From Labyrinthula sp. Ha (taxonomy: Eukaryota > Sar > Bigyra > Labyrinthulida > Labyrinthulaceae): a stretch of DNA of 64,000 nt. The position numbers and the translations under genes are program-made. The notes under the pieces were generated by a model. The model did no database searches. It was not told the DNA's origin and was given only the letters and a program-made list of their open reading frames with translations. The stretch is from assembly GCA_015227615.1 (NCBI GenBank), contig JAALGZ010000002.1, positions 2,666,001 to 2,730,000 of the forward strand, in the 5' to 3' direction. Position 1 is the first letter of the stretch; the number at the start of each line of letters is the position of its first letter. Below are positions 1-12,202 of this stretch, piece after piece.

Positions 1-3000
1 AGCAGCAACAAAGCTACCCAAACTGCTTAATAAGAACAAAATTAAGCATATGCTGAAGGTGAACGAGAAAATTCATGATATTTTCTCCCAAGGCCAGGCA
101 AAGCGGTAGAGTATTGTAGTGCTACGATGAAAACCAGTGTGTGCCTATAAGCAAACTTTGAGAACTAGAACTTTTCATGAATTTTTTGAATATCATTTGC
201 AAGTGGTCAAAAGATGTTACTATGATACATTGACCGAAATAAAATGACTAATTAGATATGGTTAAGATGGGTTTAAAGCCGTTTTGTTAGCAACTGAATG
301 GATAACTGAGTAGAATTTTTACATGCTTTATAACCTTGGACTTGGGAATTCAAAATATCTCGTTGATGAGAAAATGAGTCGGACTACGAGACAGTTTAGT
401 TAGGAAGTGTGTACAGTTGATGGAATTTGGTTTCTAAGACGTGATTGTGATGTATCGCGCAGTATGAACCTACTATGCAGCAGCTAAGGAAGAGTTTGGT
501 TCAAGAAAGAAAAGAAATATATATGTATCACTATCAAGTTTGTTGCCAAGGTGTAATTTCAGCTGACATCCAATTTAGGAAGACGCATAGAAGGGACTAG
601 GAATAGTATCAAACACTTACCGTGATGAGTTTGAGCTTAGAGTCAAAGTCCCTTCTTTCAAAATGATGAACTCATCTCGAAAAATCTCTGCCTGACATGC
701 ACAGTTGTTCTCTGTGTGTAGAGGACTGGGTCAAAAGTCTAAAGGATTCACAGAGAGATAGAAGAAGGCTGGTGCAATGGTATTAGGTCTCAGGACTATA
801 TTAAAAGAAATCCCTAACGTTTTTTTTTGGGGGTTTGTGCCGTTTCTTTAACAAAAATCATCTTCAGTTCTACAATCCCCCAGGCAGATAAAGGATAGAA
901 GAAAGTATGCAGAGGCACATAGTCAAGGCAGACTAAATCTGACTAGACAGTAGAATTTTCTAGAACTTTTCTTCTGTACTCACCCTTATGCTATTATTAC
1001 GAGGCCCTTTCCCTTACCAAATAACACAGTAGCATAAATGATCAGAAGCAAATCCAAACCAATTTTCTCCTTCCCTTAATCACATTCGAAGTTGTACTAC
1101 CGAAGAGAATTTCCACTCAAATTGTCTGAAGTTATCATTGCATGCCTGATATTTTCCTTTTTCATACCTGAAAGTTGCGTTTAGATTTCCATATCACATT
1201 CAGCCACAAAACTTTGTTTATCAAAATTATTTGAAGAGAAATTCACATAATCTTACTGGCCCATGAGCCTCTTATTTTATTGAGTGATTGGAAACAGTTT
1301 TAAATTCATTTTTCATTTCAGGGGCTCATATGTATCATCTAGAGATAGATGCGGAGTAAAAATCACTCCGAAAACTTTTTGCATTGCCTGAGTGGAAGCG
1401 CTGTTACTTTCTAAAATATTAATTTATAATCTACATATTGTATACAGTTCATGTGGAGTTATAGACTATTTCATATTCCCCTTAACATTTTTTATTAGCT
1501 CTTGTTTCTATAAAATCATTTAAAAAAAAGTCTTGGGTAAGTCTCAATATATACACATATTTAGCTGGAAAACATTTCTTTTTGGTGTATTCATAGTCCT
1601 GACACTAATCCTTACCTTGGATTCTTTGTCTATCACCTGCTTCAAACTGACCAGAAGTTTTGCCTCGTCCAAGTATTGCTTGAGTTTAACTTGATTGAGT
1701 TTATTTGAGAAAATATAAATGATACTGTTAATAAGATATTCTACATTTCCAGCCCTGACCCTATTTAAGACCTGGAGATCTTTGCTCTTTTTCTCTTTAT
1801 ATGTATCAATATAGAAACTTAACCATGAAAAGAAACATCTTGTCGTATTCTCTTTCATACGAATACTTGAATTAGTAATTTTGAACGCATTGTATCTCTG
1901 GAGTAAATATATATTAACCCCCTTGCTTCTGTTGTTAATAATTCACAATAAGAAGTGTTAATTGAATTTTGATTGATTTCTGTTTTCTTTTGTGATTCTA
2001 TCTCTTATTGATATTGGATTATGCATTCTGGAAAATTAATGCTTATGGAGATTCAGTCTTCGAACGAAGTTTGTTGGAGCTATACCACCCTATCCCGGTT
2101 CTCCGAACTGTGTTTGTATTGCTGAAGAATGCTTAACTGTACTAGAAAGATATTTTAGATTTTACCGGGGCAACTAGCCTAATCTACTAACAAACTTGTC
2201 TTCTAAATGTAGTAGTCATTAAGATCCTCTAATACTACCAATAATATTGATTATATGATAAGACACCAGAATGTTGCTGGTTTTCTGTTATATAACCGCA
2301 CAGATTTGGCATGTTGAAAGTGAGTATACCATATACATGCTAAATCAAGAGCGTTTGTGTATATAAAGACAAGAAAGATATAAAATAACCCGAAACAGTG
2401 TGATCCAAAAGGAGGGGGTATCCAGCATGCTCATGGCTTAAGAAAAGCTCTTATAACCTTGGGAACAGCAGTAAGCTAACTACTTAAGTTCAGCTAGGAA
2501 TCTCTTATAGAAGGGTATCGATAGAAATTGGTTCTTCCTAGAAACTCGTGATACTCTACTATCACGAGAAATATGTTTTAATTGCTCGGAACTTCTCTCC
2601 GAAAATCATGATTACTGAAGATAAAAAATTCATAAGGGAAAATAAAAGTTCAAATTATTCATTCTGAGAAGTCAACATGGATTTATACTCGAATTAATGC
2701 CCTCCAGGATCCTCTTCGCTGATTGGATAGATGTTTACCTCAATTTTTTGATATGATAAACTAAAAATCTCTAGAACAATAATTCGAAAGGTTTATCAAA
2801 ATTAGAAATTAAGCTCATTTCAATTTTGGATAGAAAACCGATCTGTAAATACAATTCTTCTATCTCAATAAATATCGTAATATTTAGGCACCATAGACCT
2901 ACTTTCTCGGAGTTCAAGAATCCGCACTTCATTATGCTGAGGTACTTAGCTTATGTGTGTAACCACTGTAGAGCTACATTAACGATTCCAATTCAACTCA

Positions 3001-6000
3001 ACTCAATTTCTATATTTTACGATGAAAAGTGGTTGTCGCTATAAGTAGCAGAAACCTTATATACTTGTATAAAATAGAAGCAAGAAAATTATCCCGGGAA
3101 CAAGTTCACACCACTTCATCTCTAGATATTTTTAGCTTGAACCGTATTTCCAATAAATACTCTTGCTAAAATCATGATATTAAAAGGAAGTACTACAACA
3201 ATACTTCTCGGAGGATTGTTAAGGGTGTCTAAAAGATATTTAAGAAAAACAGAGGTGGGGGGGTTAAGATAAAATTTTGTGTAATGCTTGTTTGGTTTCT
3301 TGAATGTTCTCCTTAACTAGCTGGGTAAACACGATGCCACTAAGGAAGTTCCCGCTTCGTTGTCAAGATGAAAAAATATCTCGTCATACGTTGAAGAAAC
3401 AAAATGCCTTCATGTTCACCAAAGTTACCATATTAAATTTAAAGATTGATTGTTGCCTCAGCACCGTCACAATAGTAAGCAAACATTTTGTTTTATTTTT
3501 TACGGTAGCTACCTCCTAAATACAAAAATAATGTATTAGTTTAGGTACCTAATTTGCTACTCTTATCTCATCTAATAGAAATGCCTTGAAAAATGGAATT
3601 ATATAATTAATAAACGTCATTTTCTCTTAATGACATGCTTCAACGGTACCATTGGGGTAAGAATATTAGCTCCCGCGGGAAAGTCTCAAGTTCTTATTGA
3701 AAATCTAAATCCAGCAAACAGCGCCATAAAAAATATGGGAATGCCTATTTAACCAAGCTTAATCTTTTATTTTGAATTTTAACATTGATGTATGATGCTA
3801 ATCAATACAATTATTTTAACCTTTCCCAATAATAATTAATTTATTAAGATAAATTGCATATAAAGTTAAAATACTTCTATGAATACAACATTTAAAATGT
3901 ATATCCCATGTCATATAATTCCTACCTATAACTTCTATTATGTTGAAATGAGTGAACATAAGAAATTGTTTCAATCTTGGTGAAAAGATTACATCCTTAA
4001 ACATATTATATTTGGCTTTTTAATTCTCTTCATGAAAACAAACCAATTCTACCACTCTAAGCATTTATATATATATATATATTGTCAAGCTGCAAAGTGA
4101 CCGATGTACATCTACTTCGAAGGAGTTAGATTTCAGTAAAAATATTGTTTTATTTACTGAAAACCGCATCAAACATTAAGAAACGCAAAGTTCAATTTAA
4201 CATAAAATAATTTCTGCTTTTATCTAAGAATAGCCTAGTTTCTGCATTTTTTTCCTGTGCTTCAGAATTCCTCCCTAGAGTAGTCTTAAGTATAACTGTG
4301 CCACCCAACTCAACAATTATCTTTTTCAATATCTTTGACAGTTTCCCCGTTGATAAAGTAATTCACGGATTCTTATATTTACACTTGTTAATCAATGTGA
4401 TTCAAATTTTTCATTGAAGGAGAAAAACACATCTGCCCAAAGCGTGACAGGAAATAATCTTTATGAATGCCATATACCAGTGCAAGAAAATAGTCCTTTA
4501 TTAGTGTATGATGGATTTTATATTATTGCTATAAACTAACCAATATGAAATAGCATGATTTTGATCATACATCCCTAAGAAAAGGTAAGAAGTATTTCGA
4601 ATAGTTAACACCGAATTCACTCTGCCGATGAAATTTAACCAACCTTCAAAATTGACATTTTTTCCACCCCGACTGATGATTCTGCCTCTGGTCTTTAATT
4701 CATGAGACATACTCCTGATATTAAGTAAATCTAAACTTTCCAATGAATCTGCTTTCTATATCTACTTAACACTTCTTGTAACTAGAGCTCTATAATGAAC
4801 CTACACCTATGAAAGACTGATGTTTCACTTCTGACGTCATGGAAATTGAGCTCATTCCCTGTCTTGGCTGAAATGAGATATGTGAGAACAGAAAATGATT
4901 ATTTAGCTCCTCTTACCTGTGTTGGTATATTGCTCGATCTGGATGTAGATATTTTTTTTTGCTATATGATCGTAGCGCGGATATGTTGGTAAGACCATTT
5001 TGATTTGTTTCACCCACTCCTATTAATGACATAGAAATGGTATAGGTTGTGTATCCCATATGATTGGTGCCCCAAAAAATTTGGTATTTCCCCAGCTTTG
5101 CGCAAATATACTACTGGGCATCTATATAGTCTGGAATGCTGCTCATATGAATTGATAATTTGAAATTCTAGGGTGAGTGTACATGTATTCAGAGCTTTTA
5201 CATTATTAGTTCTTATCATATATTCAGTTAACGACTATGAGAACCCTGTGTTCCAAAGAATATTCGAATGAAGCTTTATGAGAAAAGGCTACTAGACATT
5301 TTTCAAAATATGTTTGAAATAGATGGTAGAAATTATTCTTGTGTATGGAATATACACATTTATTGGCCATTAATGTCCGCAATACCTGGGCTAAGAAGTA
5401 GTTGACAGCTCAATTTTGTACATACAAGAGGCACTAGAAACTAACATGCATGGGTTTCCAAATTACTTGGTAGAACAGAAAGGTGTAAGAGGTATTTGGT
5501 GATTAGATGCCTAATAATTTGAAGGAAAGGTTTTCAAACGAAAACTAAAATCTTACTTTATTTCTGGTTTGTCCAACTGTCTGAAAATACGTTTATTTTC
5601 TCTACTCTCAATCTAAGAAAAGTCTAGTGCGCTTCAGCAAAATATTAAAAAATATCCAAACTATTGTTTAACTTTAGTCTCAATTAACTAGTTGTACTGT
5701 TCAACTAAGAAAGGAACTGACACAAGGGATTAACCAATAAATTCAGATTTGATAGTATCTATATATCCAATAGTCTTGGTAATGAAAAGATGTTAAAGAA
5801 ACATTTTACTGGCTCATGGTATACCAAATAGTATAATAAACTGGTGCAACTATCTATGGTTTTTAAACATATAGGATAGGAGATTATGTATGGAGTCCAT
5901 TGAAGAAGAAAGCCGCTTCACTTAATAACAAACTGTCTACTTGGTAAAGAGCTTAAAATCAAACTTATTTATATATATATGCTGTACATCGTATTATCTA

Positions 6001-6757
6001 TCTAGGAAGCATCAAAAGTACAAAAAATTGAATATTAAAGTTGCAATAATACATATTTAAACTTCATGACTAAGAGTTACCTACTAATATAGTAAGGGTC
6101 ATCGTACAAAGTTCGATATAAACTCTACCCAGGGCCACAAATCCTAAGTCTTGTAGAGTAAAAGCTACACAAGATCTCACAAAAAAAGCGGTTATACAAC
6201 AAAAGAAGAAATCTAAGAACTGCAGATAATAGCATTGAGGAGATCAGTGAAGAGATGAACTGCTTCATGAATATGACCAACTATGAATTATTCTCATACT
6301 GTGAAAAGCTGGATACGCATTGGATATTTCCAAAGCTTAAAAAACAACGATTTACAAATGTTAGGAAGATCATGTACCAAATTATATCTAGAGTGGAGTG
6401 GTATGTCATCTTTAATTACAGTATGGTACTGTACTAGGCTGTTGGAATGGTTTGAGTACATATAGTAAGTTTAGCTAAATTAACTCAGTAGGGCATTTTC
6501 AATTCATATCTGCATATTATAGTGAATTTTATCACTGCTTGAGTGCAAACAAGTTATTGCAAAATTCAAAAAGTCGATATGTCCAAGATGGACAGCAGAT
6601 TCGGTACCTCTAGTCATATTAATACCAGTTACAGAACACTACGTTATAGCTAACACGACCCTTTATTTATCTTTAGACTTAATTCAGTCCTTTCCATATT
6701 TTCCATGCCCTAAAGATTTTTAGATACCAGAGTTTAAACATTCTGAGAGCAATAAAC
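1..6757. other. Gene-poor AT-rich region
   Basis: I see no supportable gene here. The longest open frames (104 codons at 1544-1858 minus, 80 codons at 4501-4743 minus) are of a size expected by chance at this base composition, and none shows a domain or family motif. The stretch contains a TA microsatellite near 4066 and scattered homopolymer tracts. A single CGAGAC hexamer lies at 387-392 without a nearby gene. Confidence 0.7.
4066..4082. repeat. (TA)n microsatellite
   Basis: An uninterrupted run of about eight TA dinucleotides in non-coding DNA. Confidence 0.9.
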
Positions 6758-8611
6758 CTACAAATCATTGGTGAACTTGCTATTTTCTATGGTTTCAAGC
6801 GTCCCATGTCCAAAATCATCTATCTTATAAGTTTTAGAGTGATATTTTGCTAATGAATCTCTGTGTCCAATACTTAAATAAGTTAATTCTTCGTTTTCTG
6901 CTATTAAACTATACAATCGATCTTCGAAATGAGAAGATAAAGCGGAAGATGCTTCATCTAACAATAATATTTTCGGTTTTAATACTAAGACTCTAGCAAA
7001 ACATAACATTTGTCTTTGTCCACCAGATAAACTATGCCAATCTTCTTTTATAATATTCAACATCTCCAGTTTTGTTAATTTATTACCTGGGTCAATTAAA
7101 ATCTTAGCTAGTCCAACTTTTCCAACTATAGAACATAATTCTTCATCACTAATCTCAGTTTCTTCCTTAGGATAAAGAAGTTGCATCTTTAAAGAAGCTT
7201 TTGTTTTTAAGAAAGACTTTTGGGGTAGAAATAAAACATCATTATCAAAAGAAACCCCACACATGTGAATTGAACTTCTCAAATTTACCAATTTCTCTGG
7301 TAAAATCCCTGCAAATGCTCGAAACAGGCTCGTTTTCCCATATCCATTTTCCCCTTGAATTACAACTTTATCGCCTTTTATTAACTTAAAATTCAAGTTT
7401 TCCAAAAGCGGACCAGATAAATCGTTTTTTTTTCTTGAAGAGATAAATTTGACACCCTAAGAATTACATTCTCTACATTGTACGTAGCAGGATGTTGCTC
7501 TTCTTCAATTCTCAAATAACCAGAAAGTATTGTCTATTTTTCCATATTTTCGTTGCCCACATACTCATAAATAACCTCAATCTTTTTGCAAACAATAGAA
7601 AATATTGTTTGAAAATTCCGCAATAGATTAAACCCAGCATTTCCCATTGACCAGCTATTTGTTATATGACGAATATCCAAAATAGTTTTTTTCTTTTCCA
7701 TTAACCCGGTAAAAAACCAACCATAGATTAAAAAAAACCAGAAAATAATGCCTCTAGATTTTGAATGGACACAAAAATGTTATTAAACACCAACAGCATC
7801 CGGGTTTCACGGTTTATTTTAGCCCGTGTTTGTAGAACATCGTTTCTTTCTATTCTCTGCCCTCTTGAAAAAGTATTTGTTCAGTATACATTAAAATATT
7901 ATTAAGTGCTTTCGCTGTAATATTTTTCAGTGTTTCTATATTTGTTCGAATGGATATTAAATTATTCTCAATTATAAATTTAATAAGATATAATATTATT
8001 TCAAAAAATACTATATAAGCTAGAAACCAAGAGTCAGAGAATTGCAAAAAGTTTCTTATTGAGTTGAATACTGTATATATATAGATGGAAGAATAAAATA
8101 TAAAATTTAGAAAAGAGTTTCTATAAACTGGTTTAAATGGAAACATAGAACATTTTCTATAGAATTCTTATTTATATATTTTTTTATCTTCTCCTTGTTG
8201 CTTAGATGAAATGCAGGTTTTTCGGGTAAACTTATTGTTGAAAAAATAGTTTCTTAATAATGTTTTCTATAGATCTTCTTTTACTCGTATTCTGGTTATA
8301 TCTTGAACAGTAGAAGAAAATGAGTTAACAAAGCTAGCAAAGATGAATACTTTCACAAACTCAGCCAAGCTTATCTTTAGATTTCTTGACTCTGCAGTTA
8401 GTACCGCTTCTTCAATACCCATTTGCCTTTCATATTCAACATAAATTATTGTTTTATTGGATATTGTTAAAAAGAACAAAAGAAACATAAGCCAAACAGT
8501 CTTTGAGTTCAAACAAGATAAAATTACATAGAATTTTTTCATAATATCTTGTAATAACAAGAAATTGTCACAAAACTTATCTAGAGCCCAAGTAATTGCT
8601 CTTTCAAACAT
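6758..8611 (-). pseudogene. ABCD-type ABC half-transporter, decaying
   Basis: Read right to left, this locus encodes pieces of a half-size ABC transporter of the ABCD/YddA class, which moves acyl chains, vitamins or peptides across organelle or bacterial membranes. The end nearest 8611 gives hydrophobic transmembrane segments. Around 7850-8000 a piece resembles the family motif preceding the last membrane helices (RTNIETLKNI, then TEQILFQEG). The last 215 codons (7405-6758) are an open nucleotide-binding domain with Walker A GENGYGKT, a Q-loop (FLPQK), the signature LSGGQRQ, Walker B KILLLDEA and the switch histidine in LSIGHR. The span of about 618 codons matches a complete half-transporter. 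The frame changes near 7850 (a 5-nt surplus), in the poly-A run at about 7731-7738 (poly-T in the gene), at a nine-T run (7425-7433) and between 8146 and 8267, and stop codons interrupt it. I read it as a recent pseudogene; homopolymer sequencing error could explain some but not all breaks. Confidence 0.75.
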
Positions 8612-9891
8612 TTGTGTATTTTAACAGTATTCAGAAAGTATTTTTTTATATATTGTTTTAACAGGTGAAATATGTGTGATTAGAAGAATAGAACATTTTC
8701 GCAACAAATCTAAAACTTTTGAGATATAAGTATAAGAAGAATGTATATTGAGATTATATGAGATAACTTTGTAAATTTATTTCTTACTTTTATATTTTTG
8801 GCGTTTGGAATTGTAGAGGAGATAGGAAAGTCCAAAGTGAACATGAGTTAGACAAGTAATTGTCGGTATCGTCTATATGAGTATGAAGATACGTATATTG
8901 AGTTAAATTAACTAAAAGAACTTAAAATGAAGTTTAAAATGATATAAGTAACGTCTTCTAACTCCCGGTAGTTGTTGAGATATTGAGGTTTTACGATCTG
9001 TTGTTTCCGGTGCTTATGTATTAGTAAAAATGTATTATGTAAAGTTGCGGCAACTGTGCGGTAATCTAATATTGTATTATAACTATTTAAAGTGTAAACA
9101 GTCAGTATGGAGAGAGTCGTACACTCGACTGCTTAGTGTCTGACTACATGTTCTAATTATACTTTTTCATTTTAGGAGTTTGGTAATAATTTAAAAAATC
9201 ATGATATCTGTAAAAATTAATAACAATTAAACATGTGCTGATTAATAAGTTCTATATAAACCAATCACTAATTGTATTAAATACCTCCTGATACAGAAGT
9301 AGTGTTATTATCATTAGAAATTAATAATTATGTGATTGCCAACTTATACATTGAAAAACAGCTGCGAAAATAAAACCTCTCAGCTCTTAGAGAGAGAGAG
9401 ACCAGGCTGGCTAGAGAATGGGTTTTGTCGAGATAAAACGCTGTGATTTTAACATATATTCAATAGTTTTTGCCATTGTGTTACATACATTTTCTTTGCT
9501 TGAGAAAGAGTACAGAATATCAGAGTGAATGTAAGAAATTTATTCTTGTTGATTTTAAATGCTCTATGGAAGCTTATAAAATCTAATGCTATATCGCGGC
9601 ATTGAATGGAGAAAGCAATCTCTCTATACTCTAAGTCTGTATTATAGTAAATGGTTCCTGTCACCTGAAGTAACTTATAAATGTTTCATGATGGAAAAAA
9701 TCTCCTTAGAACTCAAATTTTCCAACTTGGCTAGAAATTTTTATTTTTTTGTGCAAAAGTTAATAGTGTGAACCTAAGTATAGTGACAAAGTAAGACAAA
9801 CGGTACCATTCTTGCAAAATAAATCCTGACCTTTTCTCTATTCATATCTCTGAAAATGTTTCTTTCAGCTATGTATATTTATATCTGTGGT

Positions 9892-9901
9892 GGGGGGGGG
9901 G
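9892..9901. repeat. Poly-G tract (10 G)
   Basis: Ten consecutive G residues in sequence that is about two-thirds A+T. A nine-G tract occurs at 20515-20523. Both lie in gene deserts. Confidence 0.85.
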
Positions 9902-11026
9902 TAGAGTAGATGAAGAGTCATTTTATGAAGGTTCTTATCTGTTAACCTATTCATGAAGGAAATTTTGTTTTCCTGCCGTATTTTATCATCGAAATGCATT
10001 GTCCTAGCAGTTAAAGCAAATGATTAAATATAGAGAGATATTATTGATCCATAGTTATTTCCTCTTATCGAGAAGATACTATGTATTTGTTATTAAACTT
10101 ATTGTCTTTTCAACTGTGCGCTCAAATTTTCACTCAGTACTGTTAATACTTTCTTGCACATCTCTTCGATCCTTTTTGAAAAATTTTCTAACAAAAAAAA
10201 CAATAAACTATTAAATCAAATATCTCTTTGATATATGAAACAACAAAATAGGTAAAGCCTTAAGTGACGTTATTATGGATGGCGAGACTTAAAATCTGGT
10301 CGCTAAGCTCAAGAATTGTAAAAAGCCAGCTCAATATGCCTTCGGCTAGAAGCCATACTTCGGTTTCAGCATTTGTATGTGATTTTTAAGAGTTTCCCTG
10401 TATAGTTAGAATTCTTTTTGTCTTCTTCCGTGCCTAAATATACCCACTTTATACGACTCTTGGGTTACTAATTTCCTCGTTTCCTAAGAAAGTAAGGTGA
10501 ACTAGGTGATCTTTCCTGTATTTTAACCATATACTTGAACACATAATGAACTCAACTGTTACATTGGTAATTAGTTTCACAATCAATTCCTTGCAAAGAT
10601 CCCTAAGATATTTGATCCGAGTTCTTAATTCAGAACCATGTCAATTTAATTGTAACTGGTGATGGCTACTTTAATGTGAGCTATTAGAACAAGTATTTCA
10701 TAATTCATGCATGCAAAAAATAAGAAAATGGGGATACAAACAAAATAAAGTACTGAAACAAAAATCTGGAATTGCTTCTTTGTTGTATAAAAATATCTTT
10801 ATTCCAAAAACGTTCTAGCAAAGACACCAGTCACATCTTCTAGATTGTATCTTTTCTTGTTTAATGTACTCCAGTCCTCCATTGAGAAAAAGTTATATTG
10901 TACGCACTATTGCGGTTGGCACAAGACATGTAGCTAAGTTAATCCTTTAATGTGCTGAGTTATATTCATTTTACTGAGAAACATGGGGATATATGGGAAA
11001 ACTACGAGTTAAGACAAGTGTGTCCA

Positions 11027-11042
11027 ATATATATATATATAT
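11027..11042. repeat. (AT)n microsatellite
   Basis: Eight AT dinucleotides in a gene desert. Confidence 0.9.
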
Positions 11043-12185
11043 TCGCTTCTTGTTTTGGATTGTGGGTGCTAAGGAATGGGTACATGAAAGCAGAAAAATA
11101 AAGAATTTTGCGCAAGAAGTTTATTGGTAATAACTATGTCAGTAAGGAACTATTTAAAATCGCTTTACTATCTCAGTAAAAAGGTATAAAAGAGAATGTT
11201 AGCGGTTTTATATGCGTTAAAGAAGGTTTGGTGATAGCAACTGATATTAGGAACCCAAATTATTGGGATCATAGTGCAAGAGTCTCTTAGTGTCATGAAA
11301 TTGTGATATTTAACACCCTGGGATTACCCATACCGTGTCAACGATAAATAACCTTATAGATTTTAAAGTAATCAAGAACTGGGAGAGAGCCATTCATGCG
11401 CCAAGAGGAATATCGTAGCAAATAGCATAAATTCTTGTCCCTCTATCAACGCATATAACATGCTATTGAGCTATTCCAGGGCTCTATGTTAATTTACGCT
11501 AGATTAAAAAATCAAAGAATTTGCATTAAACTTAGACAAGTCATTTAGATCACATTCAGCTCGATAATATTAACTCAGTTAGAGATTTGAAGAAAAATAA
11601 AGACCAATAGTGTATATATCCCACCCCTGATTAGAAACAGTAAATTAGCTAGACCGGCTTAATCAAGGGCAACAGAAATATAGAACATTGCATTTCTAGA
11701 TAAATATAATACGTTAGCAAAATAAGAGGTAAATTGGATCTAGTTTACAAGATCAGTGAGATTTTGGGCATATGGTAACTTTAGAGAAGTGCATTTTATC
11801 TTATGGTCATGCCAGGCTGAGCAAGGTCTTGGTTTGTGTGTAAGGGAGAGATATGGTAAGATTAGGTTAAGAGCTATAGTAAGTCCCTTTCCAGGATATA
11901 CGCAACTTATTTTTATGTTGTGTCAGTTTGGTGCCTTCAATCTATGGGATTTGAGCCTCATTCATAAGCATCAATACTATAAAAAATTGAGTACAATGTT
12001 CCATTTGGTTATTTGGAACTCAGTATCCGAGTACGCTAATATAAGTATCATCTGTTAGAAAAGAATGAGTCCATAAATATACCTTCACCTGCTTCTAAAT
12101 TAGTTTGGGTTTGAGTCTATTAACAACCAAATACGCTTAACCTGTTAAGTTCCATAGACTTCAGATTACATTCTACCAAAACCCA

Positions 12186-12202
12186 ATATATATATATATA
12201 TA
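12186..12202. repeat. (AT)n microsatellite
   Basis: About eight AT dinucleotides in a gene desert. Confidence 0.9.

Noticed and set aside
1544-1858. 104-codon minus-strand ORF
   Set aside because: At about one-third G+C several such ORFs are expected by chance in 64 kb, and the translation has no domain, repeat or targeting pattern.
11756-12058. 100-codon plus-strand ORF
   Set aside because: Chance length; composition matches the desert, and I see no homology to known families.
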